64,000 nt of DNA from CALBPI01 sp039027435 (GTDB taxonomy: Bacteria; Pseudomonadota; Gammaproteobacteria; Steroidobacterales; Woeseiaceae). Where the stretch lies: the NCBI GenBank assembly GCA_039027435.1, contig JBCCKF010000015.1, positions 1 through 64,000 of the forward strand. The letters are read 5' to 3'. The notes beneath the pieces are model-generated. The model did no database searches. It saw only the letters and a program-made list of their open reading frames with translations, and had not been told where the DNA came from. Position numbers and translations under genes: made by a program. Shown here piece by piece: positions 6,808 to 14,908 of this stretch; the first letter of the stretch is position 1, and each line of letters begins with the position of its first letter.

Positions 6808-7695
6808 TCAGTCTTGATCGTTTGAGCCGAACAAGGCGTCCAGTTTTTCCTCGAATGCGTGGTAGTCGAGGAATTCATAGAGTTCCTCACGCGTTTGCAT
6901 TTGCGCTAGCGCCTCTACCTGCGTGCCGCGTTCTCTGATTTCGCGGAACATTTTGAGTGCTGCTTGATTCATTGCTCGGAAAGCGGACAGCGGATAGAGC
7001 GCCATTCGAATACCGACCGATTTCAGTTCGTCGATCGTGTATAGCGGCGTCATCCCAAACTCAGTCAGATTCGCGAGCACCGGAATTTGCACAGTCTCTG
7101 TGACCTTTCGATAGAGCTCGATGTCGGTCATCGCTTCGGCGAAGATCGCGTCGGCGCCTGCCTCCTGGTATTGGTGGATACGTTCCAGCATGGGATCCAT
7201 ACCTTCAACGGCAAGCGCGTCGGTCCTCGCCATCACCACAAATTCCTGATCGGTCTTTGCATCAACGGCAGCCTTGATCCGATCGGTCATTTCCTCGGCG
7301 CTTACCAACGACTTGTTCGGTCTGTGGCCGCAGCGTTTCTGACCCACCTGGTCTTCGATGTGCACTGCTGCAACACCTGCGTCCGTCATCTCCCGGATCG
7401 TCCGTGCGATATTGAACGCGCCTCCCCAACCGGTGTCGATGTCGACCAGTAACGGCGTTGGTGTTGCGGCTGTGATTCGACGCGCATCCTCCAGCACGTT
7501 GTCCAAAGAGGTCATGCCGAGATCCGGCAGTCCGTAGCTCGCATTGGCGACACCGGCGCCGGATAGATAGATCGCACGAAACCCGGTGGCTGTTGCCATC
7601 ATCGCGGCGTAGGCGTTGATCGCGCCGACGATTTGCAGCGGTTGCTCTGCCTCAAGTGCTGCTCTGAAGCGTGCACCTGCGCTTGTGTTGCTCAT
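6808..7695 (-). CDS. prpB: 2-methylisocitrate lyase
   Basis: A 295-residue TIM-barrel enzyme of the isocitrate-lyase/PEP-mutase superfamily that cleaves 2-methylisocitrate to pyruvate and succinate. The signature KRCGHR with catalytic C122, metal-site DIDTGWGG near 85-92 and IEDQ near 113-116 are present. It is followed by prpC. The usual divergent activator gene prpR is not in view; instead prpB follows a membrane protein gene by 20 bases. Confidence 0.96.
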   Translation of the reverse strand: MSNTSAGARFRAALEAEQPLQIVGAINAYAAMMATATGFRAIYLSGAGVANASYGLPDLGMTSLDNVLEDARRITAATPTPLLVDIDTGWGGAFNIARTIREMTDAGVAAVHIEDQVGQKRCGHRPNKSLVSAEEMTDRIKAAVDAKTDQEFVVMARTDALAVEGMDPMLERIHQYQEAGADAIFAEAMTDIELYRKVTETVQIPVLANLTEFGMTPLYTIDELKSVGIRMALYPLSAFRAMNQAALKMFREIRERGTQVEALAQMQTREELYEFLDYHAFEEKLDALFGSNDQD

Positions 7696-7715
7696 GGTGT
7701 TGTCCTCCTTGCGCG

Positions 7716-8234
7716 CTAGAGCTCCCCGTTATGCCAACGGGCATCGCGCGTCTCTATGTTTTTTCGAAGTCCCGATTCGAATCCCAGTCGCAATGATTCA
7801 TCCACCGCGCTGTGCGGTATCTCCACCACCGTGTTGCCGCTGGTGTCGCAAATCACTGTCCTCGGTCCATTGTCTCGCCACAGGTGAATCATCCGAACCA
7901 GCCAATATAGGCTGAGAAGGGAAAGCGCAGGTGCGAGTAGCGGCAGGTCTGAACTGAATGCCGAGAAGTGCACGATCGCCGCCAATGCGAGCGTCAGCAA
8001 AAAGTGACGGAACGGATGGTGAAGCACTGAGAGATCGTACGCCTCAAAGACGAAGAGTGGGTTCAGTAGGAGAAGGTCATGTCGCTCCACTCGCTGCTGT
8101 CTTCCCAGTCGCGCCTCGATTGCGAGCATGGCGTCGCCGTAGCGCAGAGTGTATTGGCGCCAGGCTCTGCGGAATTGCAGGGTTTTGCGCGGAGCCTTCA
8201 GCGGAGTGATGTTACTGAGTTTGGTCTTGTCCAT
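7716..8234 (-). CDS. Hypothetical membrane-associated protein
   Basis: A 172-residue protein with a basic, arginine-rich N-terminal third, one or two membrane segments (about 80-113: FLLTLALAAIVHFSAF, then LLAPALSLLSLYWLV) and a soluble C-terminal part. I recognise no family. It lies 6 bases after the amidase gene and 20 bases before prpB, so it is almost certainly cotranscribed with the methylcitrate genes. Whether it takes part in propionate metabolism is unknown. Confidence 0.65.
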   Translation of the reverse strand: MDKTKLSNITPLKAPRKTLQFRRAWRQYTLRYGDAMLAIEARLGRQQRVERHDLLLLNPLFVFEAYDLSVLHHPFRHFLLTLALAAIVHFSAFSSDLPLLAPALSLLSLYWLVRMIHLWRDNGPRTVICDTSGNTVVEIPHSAVDESLRLGFESGLRKNIETRDARWHNGEL

Positions 8235-8240
8235 AAGGCC

Positions 8241-9719
8241 TCAGGCATGCACCGGCGGCAGTGCGTCTCTCCAAGGTGTTGCTTCCTCGAGTTGGTAGGC
8301 CAACTGCAAAAGCGTGGCGTCACCGTCGATTGCGGTTGAAAGCTGCGCGCCGATCGGTAATCCGGTTTCGCTGCGTCCTGCCGGTACCGACATCGCTGGT
8401 GTTCCGGCGACGTTGTGGGTCGCTGTGAAACTCGCGAACTCTGTAACGCGTTCGGAGAGCAGGTCGAAGTCTAGTGCGGGATCCAGATAGCCGATCTCCG
8501 GTGCCGTTGTTCCCGTTACCGGAGACAACCAAGCGTCGTACTCTTCGAAGAACTCGGCCACTTCCCGTTGGTACAGGCTGAAGAAGGCTAGTGCGTTATC
8601 CATGGCAGAGGACGGGAGTTTGCCGTAGCGCTCGGCCAGCGTAATGGTGGCTGGCTCCAGCAAGCCCGTGGCTAACACATCGCCGCCAGATTCTTCCGCA
8701 ATTTGCTGAACGATAGGGAAAACCCCGGCACCCCAAAGCGTGAACAGATGTCCGGCAAGCTCCGCGTTGGCGTGCGGCGTCGCTTCTGTCTCGATGATTT
8801 CATGCCCGAGTGTCGTCAGTACACGCGCAGTCGCTCGAATCGCATCTGCAATCTCAGGTGCCGCAGGTCCTGACGCCGTTGTTAGGCTAAGTGCGATTCG
8901 CAGTGGTTTTGTCCTCTCTCGAGTGACAAAACCCACGGGCAGTAGCGGTCCGCCTTCCGTTTGTTCGGTGAGAGCGAGTATCAATGCACTGTCGCGCACC
9001 GAACGGGTGAGCGCGTGCTTCACTGAAATTGGCCAGGCCTGCGCGCTGTGTCCCTGATCTGGAAATCGACCGATGGATGGTTTTAGCCCGAACAGTCCAC
9101 ACTGAGCGGCAGGTATCCGAATCGACCCACCGCCATCACTGGCCTGTGCGGCTGGCACCATTCGGGATGCCACGGCTGCGGCAGCGCCACCGCTCGATCC
9201 GCCGGGAGTGTGATCGGGATTCCATGGGTTGCGCGTCGGGCCATGGAGCTTCGGGGACGTTGAAGGCAGCAAGCCAAACTCTGGTGTGTTGGTTTTGCCA
9301 AGCACCACAAGCCCGGACTCATCGATTCGATCGGTATACGGTGTCTGTTCGATTGCGATCCGATCGCGATAAAGCGCAGAGCCGAATGTGGTTCGCATAT
9401 CGCGGTACGGATTCAGGTCCTTAAGAAGGTAGGGCACACCTGCAAGTGCACCCTCGGCAACCTGTGCGCGCAAGAGCGCTCGATCATCGTCCCGAGTTAC
9501 CACAGCATTTAATTGCTTGTTGACCGCATCAATTCGGTCGATTGCAGCGGCCACAAGCTCTTGTGCAGTCAGCTCACCGGTGATCACAAGATCATGCTGG
9601 TCGATGCAATCCAGGTCCGCGATTGATTGGACTGAAACGCCGCGTTGTTTGCCGCCGCAGCCGGTAACGGCGGCAAGCCCGCCGAGGGCTAGCAGTCGCA
9701 GCAGATCACGTCGATGCAC
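8241..9719 (-). CDS. Amidase-signature hydrolase, probable lipoprotein
   Basis: A 492-residue amidase-signature enzyme. The Ser-cisSer-Lys triad is visible: K in YLLKDLNPY (about 100), the glycine/serine-rich GGSSGGAAAAVASRM, and the nucleophile serine in DGGGSIRIPA. The N-terminus (MHRRDLLRLLALGGL followed by AAVTGC) carries a twin arginine and a lipobox-like AVTGC, so it is likely exported and lipid-anchored, unlike the cytosolic GatA. It hydrolyses some amide; the substrate is unknown. It overlaps the flavin reductase gene by 14 bases and leads into the prp genes. Confidence 0.88.
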   Translation of the reverse strand: MHRRDLLRLLALGGLAAVTGCGGKQRGVSVQSIADLDCIDQHDLVITGELTAQELVAAAIDRIDAVNKQLNAVVTRDDDRALLRAQVAEGALAGVPYLLKDLNPYRDMRTTFGSALYRDRIAIEQTPYTDRIDESGLVVLGKTNTPEFGLLPSTSPKLHGPTRNPWNPDHTPGGSSGGAAAAVASRMVPAAQASDGGGSIRIPAAQCGLFGLKPSIGRFPDQGHSAQAWPISVKHALTRSVRDSALILALTEQTEGGPLLPVGFVTRERTKPLRIALSLTTASGPAAPEIADAIRATARVLTTLGHEIIETEATPHANAELAGHLFTLWGAGVFPIVQQIAEESGGDVLATGLLEPATITLAERYGKLPSSAMDNALAFFSLYQREVAEFFEEYDAWLSPVTGTTAPEIGYLDPALDFDLLSERVTEFASFTATHNVAGTPAMSVPAGRSETGLPIGAQLSTAIDGDATLLQLAYQLEEATPWRDALPPVHA

Positions 9720-10215
9720 GCGTCGCTCCCTGGTGGTAGATCAGGGCAGGGCGGTCAGGAGCAGCAGCGAAGTCGACTACCTCTGCGACAATAATCGTGT
9801 GGTCACCGGCATCATGCGTCGCCACAGTGCGTGCGTCGAATGTGGCACAAGCGTCGCGAACGGATGGATTGCCTGACAGAGTCGTTTCGAAACGGTCATC
9901 GTCGGCAATCGCGTGCTGCCCTTTTCGGGCATAGTCTTCGCACAGCGCTGCCTGATCGGCGGCGAGTACACTGACTGAGAAGTCCCTGCTCGCCGTCCAG
10001 AGGGAGTGGCTTGTGGACCCATGCTGGATGCACCACGAAATCAAACGCGGCTCGAGAGACACTGAGACGAACGAACTTACCGTAATCGCGAATGGGGCGG
10101 TGTGTTCGATGCATCCTCGACTGCTGACAATACAGACTCCTGTCGGGAATTGTCCCAGCGCGCAGCGATAGGCTGCCGCATCCTCTTCGCGCGGCTTTCG
10201 GGTGCTTTCAGGCAT
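9706..10215 (-). CDS. Flavin reductase-like FMN-binding protein
   Basis: A 169-residue split-barrel protein of the flavin reductase (HpaC/FRP) family: FPTGVCIVSSRG near residue 24, FAITVSSFVSVSLEPRLISW, and FSVSVLAADQ. Such proteins reduce FMN or FAD with NAD(P)H for a partner monooxygenase; no partner is nearby. It is the first gene of the six-gene minus-strand run and overlaps the amidase gene. The partner and pathway are open. Confidence 0.85.
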   Translation of the reverse strand: MPESTRKPREEDAAAYRCALGQFPTGVCIVSSRGCIEHTAPFAITVSSFVSVSLEPRLISWCIQHGSTSHSLWTASRDFSVSVLAADQAALCEDYARKGQHAIADDDRFETTLSGNPSVRDACATFDARTVATHDAGDHTIIVAEVVDFAAAPDRPALIYHQGATRAST

Positions 10216-10325
10216 CCCGATATTGTACCGAACTCCGACCCAACTTGGGTGTCGAAATATGCGTTATGTCGTCGCCTTCGGATCGGGCGGTGGTATGATG
10301 CGCGGCTGATTTGAGAGGTATTTGA

Positions 10326-11705
10326 GTGACGATGTCGAAACACCTGTGGAAACCGATTCCGAAGATGCTGCTCCTTCTGACGGCGGTCATCGGTGCGGCT
10401 TGTACCGACACGCCCGAAGAGGCGGCCGGGCAAGGCACCGCGCAGGCCATCAACGCAATCAGTGATGTCAGCTCCGTCGAATTTCTGATCGAAGAGACAC
10501 GGCTCGAAACCGTGCTGTTCCTCCGGACCACGCCATTCAACATATTCGATGCGCTCGAGTACGACTTCAATTTCGACTACTTGAGTGGTGTGACCGGCGA
10601 CCAGGAACGACTCGCGTCGATTACACAGACCCTTGATGTTAATACCGCCTACACCTTTGTGTTACACGGGACGGCTGCGGCACCGAGGGTTACCGTCCTG
10701 CAGCAACCCGAACGGGATTTTGATGTTGCGGGCACTATTCTCGAGATCTGGTTCTCAAATTTCTCGACAACGGCATCCGCCGTGGATTTTTATCTCGGTC
10801 AGGAGGGTTTTGATCCTGCGACCGTGGCTCCGCTCGCGACGGGTATCACGCAGACCACCGCTTCGGGGACCGTAGAAATCGAAGCGCAAAGCGGCGAGTT
10901 TGTGGTGACGGAGGCCGGCAATCCCGCTGCGGTGTTGTTTCGATCGGAACCGACCGGAGTGACAGCCGGCGAGACTTTGCTTGTGACCCTTCTTGATGCT
11001 TCCGAAGAGGTTTTGGGCGACTACGCATTGAGTGTCGGCGGCACCGTCAGTACAGGCCTTGTGGTCGACAATAGCGCATTGCCGCAAGCGCAGTTCACCA
11101 ACGCGTCGTTTTCGTCTGGACCGGTCGATTTCTTCCAAACGTCCGATCTGCAGAATGCGCTTGCTAGCAACGTTGGACCTGGCCAGATCACGACGCCTGT
11201 AGTTTTGCCGGACGCTGACGATGGCGCGTCGTTCGGCCTTACTGTCACGCCGGCCGGAAATCCAGGGGTTATTCTGGAGGAGCGCGAAATTGTCTTCCCG
11301 GATGCACAGAACAGCATCGTATTTTTCTCAGGCAGGCAGGCGGACGACAGCACGGCGATTCTGAATATTCCGAGCAACCAACGCGTGGTCTTCGACGCTA
11401 CGCGTTTGGGTATCTTTAACGGTATCGAGGACGCGGACGCTATTGAGTTCTTTCTGCTGGAAGAGGACGAGGAGTTTGAGACCGAACGACCGCAAGCGGC
11501 GTTGGAGTCGTTACGCATTCAAAGCGAGGCAGTGTTCCCGCCGGAGTCATTTGACATGCTTGTTGTCGACTTCTTTGATCAGGTGACTCGGACAGATCGA
11601 ATCCCGCTAGATTTGCTACCCAGTACCATCGTCTGGGTGATCACTCTCGATACTGCAGACCCCGGCGTCAGCGAGATCGTGGTATTGGATCCGCTTAATC
11701 CTTAG
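10326..11705 (+). CDS. DUF4397-like repeat lipoprotein
   Basis: A 457-459 residue exported protein; start GTG 10326 or ATG 10332. The signal ends in a lipobox (LLLLTAVIGAAC, then TDTPEE), so it should be lipid-anchored, with Asp at +3 rather than +2. The mature part shows four similar segments, such as EIWFSNFSTTASAVDFYLGQ, AQFTNASFSSGPVDFFQTSD and ATRLGIFNGIEDADAIEFFL. These fit the DUF4397 pattern (strand, then V-DFFL) of cell-surface beta-rich proteins. The protein is very acidic. It is single, with a divergent flavin reductase on one side and a convergent SDR on the other. Confidence 0.75.
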   Translation: MTMSKHLWKPIPKMLLLLTAVIGAACTDTPEEAAGQGTAQAINAISDVSSVEFLIEETRLETVLFLRTTPFNIFDALEYDFNFDYLSGVTGDQERLASITQTLDVNTAYTFVLHGTAAAPRVTVLQQPERDFDVAGTILEIWFSNFSTTASAVDFYLGQEGFDPATVAPLATGITQTTASGTVEIEAQSGEFVVTEAGNPAAVLFRSEPTGVTAGETLLVTLLDASEEVLGDYALSVGGTVSTGLVVDNSALPQAQFTNASFSSGPVDFFQTSDLQNALASNVGPGQITTPVVLPDADDGASFGLTVTPAGNPGVILEEREIVFPDAQNSIVFFSGRQADDSTAILNIPSNQRVVFDATRLGIFNGIEDADAIEFFLLEEDEEFETERPQAALESLRIQSEAVFPPESFDMLVVDFFDQVTRTDRIPLDLLPSTIVWVITLDTADPGVSEIVVLDPLNP

Positions 11706-11708
11706 GCG

Positions 11709-12410
11709 CTAACGTTCGATTTGACCTAGGTTAGCGTGGATCACGCTGCCATTGATCACTGGATTTCGAACGCAAAAAACGATGGTGGCAGCGATTTCGT
11801 CTGGTGTTGCCAAACGTCCAAGGCACATGTTCGTTGCCAGCGCCTCGAGAATGCTCTCGTCATTGCCCACATGGTTACGCAACATTTCGGTGTCGGTGAA
11901 ACCGGGGCTCACGGCTGCCGTGTGCATACCTGTTCCAGTGAGATCTTGACACGTGGCACGCATCATTCCATTGACCGCATGTTTGCTGGTGACGTAGCTG
12001 AACGCGCCAGGCACGGCTTTGTCGCCGAGCGTGCTGCTAACAAAGATAACGCTGGAGCCGGGCTTCATGACCGGTACGAAAGCGGCATTCAGTGCTGCGG
12101 GTGCGACGACGTTGACGTTGAGCGAGCGCTGCAATTCAGATCGGTCGAGTGTGGCGGCGGTATCGGAGCTCAGCAATCCTGCGCAATGCACTACGGTGGA
12201 AACGTCCGCCTTTGCAAGCTGACTACGTAAATTTTCGACAAGTGCCGGATCCACAGGATCGGCAAGATCCACAGGGTAGGAGACGACACCGTCGAGTTCG
12301 CATGGACGTCTTGAGAGGTTGACGACGTGATAGCCGGCTTCGAGCAGCTGTCCCGCGGTCGCATAACCGATGCCAGCGCTTGCGCCGGTGATAATTGCCA
12401 ATTTGTTCAC
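11709..12410 (-). CDS. Short-chain dehydrogenase/reductase, pterin-linked
   Basis: A 233-residue classical SDR: nucleotide-binding GASAGIG (9-15), NVNV (catalytic Asn), SS in VIFVSST and YVTSK with the Tyr/Lys pair. The first strand ends before SRR, which favours NADPH. The start overlaps the stop of the upstream pterin-synthase-like gene by four bases, so the two are translationally coupled. This pairing resembles sepiapterin reductase or dihydromonapterin reductase acting after a PTPS-type enzyme; that role is inference. Confidence 0.85.
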   Translation of the reverse strand: MNKLAIITGASAGIGYATAGQLLEAGYHVVNLSRRPCELDGVVSYPVDLADPVDPALVENLRSQLAKADVSTVVHCAGLLSSDTAATLDRSELQRSLNVNVVAPAALNAAFVPVMKPGSSVIFVSSTLGDKAVPGAFSYVTSKHAVNGMMRATCQDLTGTGMHTAAVSPGFTDTEMLRNHVGNDESILEALATNMCLGRLATPDEIAATIVFCVRNPVINGSVIHANLGQIER

Positions 12411-12913
12411 AGGAAGCCCTCACCGAGGCGCCAGCGCGTACTGGCTGATTGACCTTCTCCCGAGCCAACGTAAACCACCGCTTCAGAAATCGCGTACTGC
12501 TGGGCGACATCGCCCTCGAGCAAGCGAGAAAGCAGCCACCAGGACAGTTCCTCGGCGGTGACATTGGCAAGTGGCAGGATCTGCGTATCGGCTGCCACGA
12601 AATACATAGTCTCATTCGCGAACTTCGCGATCACCGTCTGTTCGTCGTCACTCTTGGTGACCTCAAGATGTGGGGAGTGTTCCGGCAGCAACATGTACTC
12701 ATCGAGACTGTCGCACAACGTACGCAGCTTTTTCTTCATCACGTTGTAGTCGAAACACAATCCGTCGGCCCCAACGGCGGCGGTGATATCAGCCCGAACC
12801 GCAAAGTTGTGGCCGTGCAAGCGCTCACGCTCCTCGCCTGAGAAAATTGTGAAATGGGCTGCCGAAAACTTGAGGTACTGATTACGGATGTGGATGGTGG
12901 TTTGTCGAGACAT
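12407..12913 (-). CDS. 6-pyruvoyl/6-carboxy-tetrahydropterin synthase homologue
   Basis: A 168-residue member of the PTPS/QueD family. Zinc-binding histidines are visible in FSAAHF (about 20) and LHGHNF (about 33-35). The CxxxHGH cysteine typical of QueD and PTPS is not there: the region reads SGEERERLHGHNF with acidic and arginine residues instead. It may therefore belong to a divergent PTPS-III-like group or catalyse another pterin reaction. Folate, queuosine or tetrahydrobiopterin-type pathways are all possible. Coupled SDR downstream favours a reduced-pterin pathway over queuosine. Confidence 0.85.
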   Translation of the reverse strand: MSRQTTIHIRNQYLKFSAAHFTIFSGEERERLHGHNFAVRADITAAVGADGLCFDYNVMKKKLRTLCDSLDEYMLLPEHSPHLEVTKSDDEQTVIAKFANETMYFVAADTQILPLANVTAEELSWWLLSRLLEGDVAQQYAISEAVVYVGSGEGQSASTRWRLGEGFL

Positions 12914-13249
12914 CGTGGCTCACTCCTTGGGAGGCGACATCTTGCCCTCTGTGGTGGTCGATTGCACTTCGCAGCGCAGCGCGACTCGATTCAGTCGCCC
13001 GGTCTTTAGCACCCAAATGGGGTTCCTTGTTTGGTGGCGCTGCATCTACGCTCGTAGAAATCGGATTGAATACCGACAATTATCAGTTTAAACAATCACT
13101 TAGATGTAGCGTATTTCGAATTGTAACTTTGTATCATTACTGACTGCACGGTTTGGTGTTTCTGGCATCGCCATTTTGCTTGCTTTAGTGTGGTCGGGTT
13201 AACACGGTCAGGGGCCGTGGGGTTCGCTATTGTTCAGAGGGTCACTTAG
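12914..13249. other. Divergent intergenic region without a gene
   Basis: 336 bases between the pterin synthase (minus) and tldD (plus). A short minus-strand reading frame here is proline/histidine-rich and not convincing. Positions about 13060-13140 are distinctly AT-rich (for example TATCAGTTTAAACAATCACT) and are the most likely place for the two divergent promoters; TGATAAT on the minus strand and GTATCAT on the plus strand are -10 candidates. No tRNA, riboswitch or terminator was recognised. Confidence 0.45.
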
Positions 13250-14878
13250 ATGGATCGACGCAAATTCTTGAAAGTCGCCGGCGTAGGTGCGGGCACGATC
13301 GCACTGCCAATCACCGGCCAGGCGATTGCGGCGGAGGAGCTTCTCAAGCCTGCCAATTCAGCCGCGCAGCAAATGCTCGCAGACGCAGCACTGAAAGCCG
13401 CCAAGGCCGCGGGTGCAACCTATGCAGACGTGCGAATTGGGCGGTACCTGAACCAGTTTGTGGTTACCCGCGAGCTCAAAGTTCAGAACATTGTGAATAC
13501 TGAGTCGGTCGGCGTAGGCGTTCGTGTAATCGCGAAAGACACATGGGGTTTTGCTGCCACCTCGAGTCTGACGCCTGAAGCGGTAGCCGAGGCAGCGCAG
13601 AATGCAGTCGCCATCGCCAAGGCTAATGCGGTCTACCAGACGGAACCCGTGAAGCTTGCTCCGGTGAAAGGCGTAGGCGAGGTGAGCTGGCGTACACCGA
13701 TCAAACAGAACGGTATGGAAATCCCCATCGCCGACAAGGTCGACATGCTGATGGCAGTGAACAAGGCGGCCCTCGATAACGGCGCTGACTACGTAAACTC
13801 CACGCTCTACCTTGTGAATGAACAGAAGTATTTCGCGTCAACCGATGGCTCCTACATCGATCAGGACGTGCACCGAATCTGGGCGCCGATGGGCGTCACC
13901 GCGGTCGACAAGGAGACCGGCAAGTTCCGCAGTCGGAATGGTCTGTCCGACCCGATGGGCATGGGCTGGGAGTACTTCTCAGGTGATAAGGCGGAGAAGA
14001 TTCCGGGTGTCACCACCCGTTATCGTTACGCCTACGATATGGTTGAGGACGCCACACTGGCCGCCCAGCAGGCACGCCAGAAGCTTAGCGCGCCGTCCGT
14101 AAAACCCGGCAAGTACAGTCTGGTGCTCGATCCGACACACCTGATGCTCACCATCCACGAGTCTGTGGGACACCCGCTCGAACTGGACCGGGTACTTGGC
14201 TATGAGGCCAACTACGCAGGCACCAGCTTCGCGACACTCGACAAGTGGGAGAGTGGTGAATTCGAGTACGGCTCGAAGATCGTCAATCTGTTCGCGGACA
14301 AGATTCAGCCGCACTCGCTCGGCGCAGTGGGCTACGACGATGAGGGTGTGAAGACCAAGAAATGGGATCTCGTCAAGGACGGTATCCTCGTCAACTATCA
14401 GGCCATTCGCGATCAGGCACACATCATCAACGAGGAAGAGTCGCATGGTTGTTGCTACGCGCAGAGCTGGAGCGATGTCCAGTTCCAGCGGATGCCGAAC
14501 GTGTCGCTTGCGCCGGGTGAAGAGACACTCTCGGTCGATGAGATGATCGCCGACGTTGAAGACGGCATTTATATCGTTGGTCGCGGCTCTTACTCGATTG
14601 ATCAACAGCGCTACAACTTCCAGTTTGGCGGTCAGTTGTTCTACGAAATCAAGGACGGCGAAATCACCCAGCAGATAGAAGACGTTGCTTATCAGTCCAA
14701 CACGCAGGAGTTCTGGAATTCCTGTTCGGCTATTTGTGATGAACGTGACTACCGTCTCGGCGGATCGTTCTTCGATGGCAAAGGACAACCGTCGCAGGTC
14801 AGTGCGGTCTCGCATGGCTGCTCCACCACGCGTTTTGATGATGTGAATGTCATCAACACCGCGCGTAAATTGGGCTAA
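13250..14878 (+). CDS. tldD: TldD-family metalloprotease with Tat signal
   Basis: A 542-residue TldD/PmbA-family protein. The zinc motif HESVGH (H303, E304, H308) followed by PLELDRVLGYE is typical, and a cysteine in CSAICDERDY near residue 500 could be the third ligand. The N-terminus MDRRKFLKVAGVGAGTIALP plus a small hydrophobic stretch and QAIAA is a Tat signal peptide, so export as a folded protein is predicted. Most TldD proteins are cytosolic and work with TldE to trim unfolded peptides and RiPPs. It begins a plus-strand operon; the tldE-like gene follows after 30 bases. Confidence 0.93.
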   Translation: MDRRKFLKVAGVGAGTIALPITGQAIAAEELLKPANSAAQQMLADAALKAAKAAGATYADVRIGRYLNQFVVTRELKVQNIVNTESVGVGVRVIAKDTWGFAATSSLTPEAVAEAAQNAVAIAKANAVYQTEPVKLAPVKGVGEVSWRTPIKQNGMEIPIADKVDMLMAVNKAALDNGADYVNSTLYLVNEQKYFASTDGSYIDQDVHRIWAPMGVTAVDKETGKFRSRNGLSDPMGMGWEYFSGDKAEKIPGVTTRYRYAYDMVEDATLAAQQARQKLSAPSVKPGKYSLVLDPTHLMLTIHESVGHPLELDRVLGYEANYAGTSFATLDKWESGEFEYGSKIVNLFADKIQPHSLGAVGYDDEGVKTKKWDLVKDGILVNYQAIRDQAHIINEEESHGCCYAQSWSDVQFQRMPNVSLAPGEETLSVDEMIADVEDGIYIVGRGSYSIDQQRYNFQFGGQLFYEIKDGEITQQIEDVAYQSNTQEFWNSCSAICDERDYRLGGSFFDGKGQPSQVSAVSHGCSTTRFDDVNVINTARKLG

Positions 14879-14908
14879 CGGGTCCGCAACGGATAGAGAG
14901 AGAAAGAC

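Noticed and set aside
12882..13079. Small minus-strand ORF upstream of the pterin synthase
   Set aside because: It has no ribosome site or recognisable motif, overlaps the pterin synthase start and runs into the promoter region.
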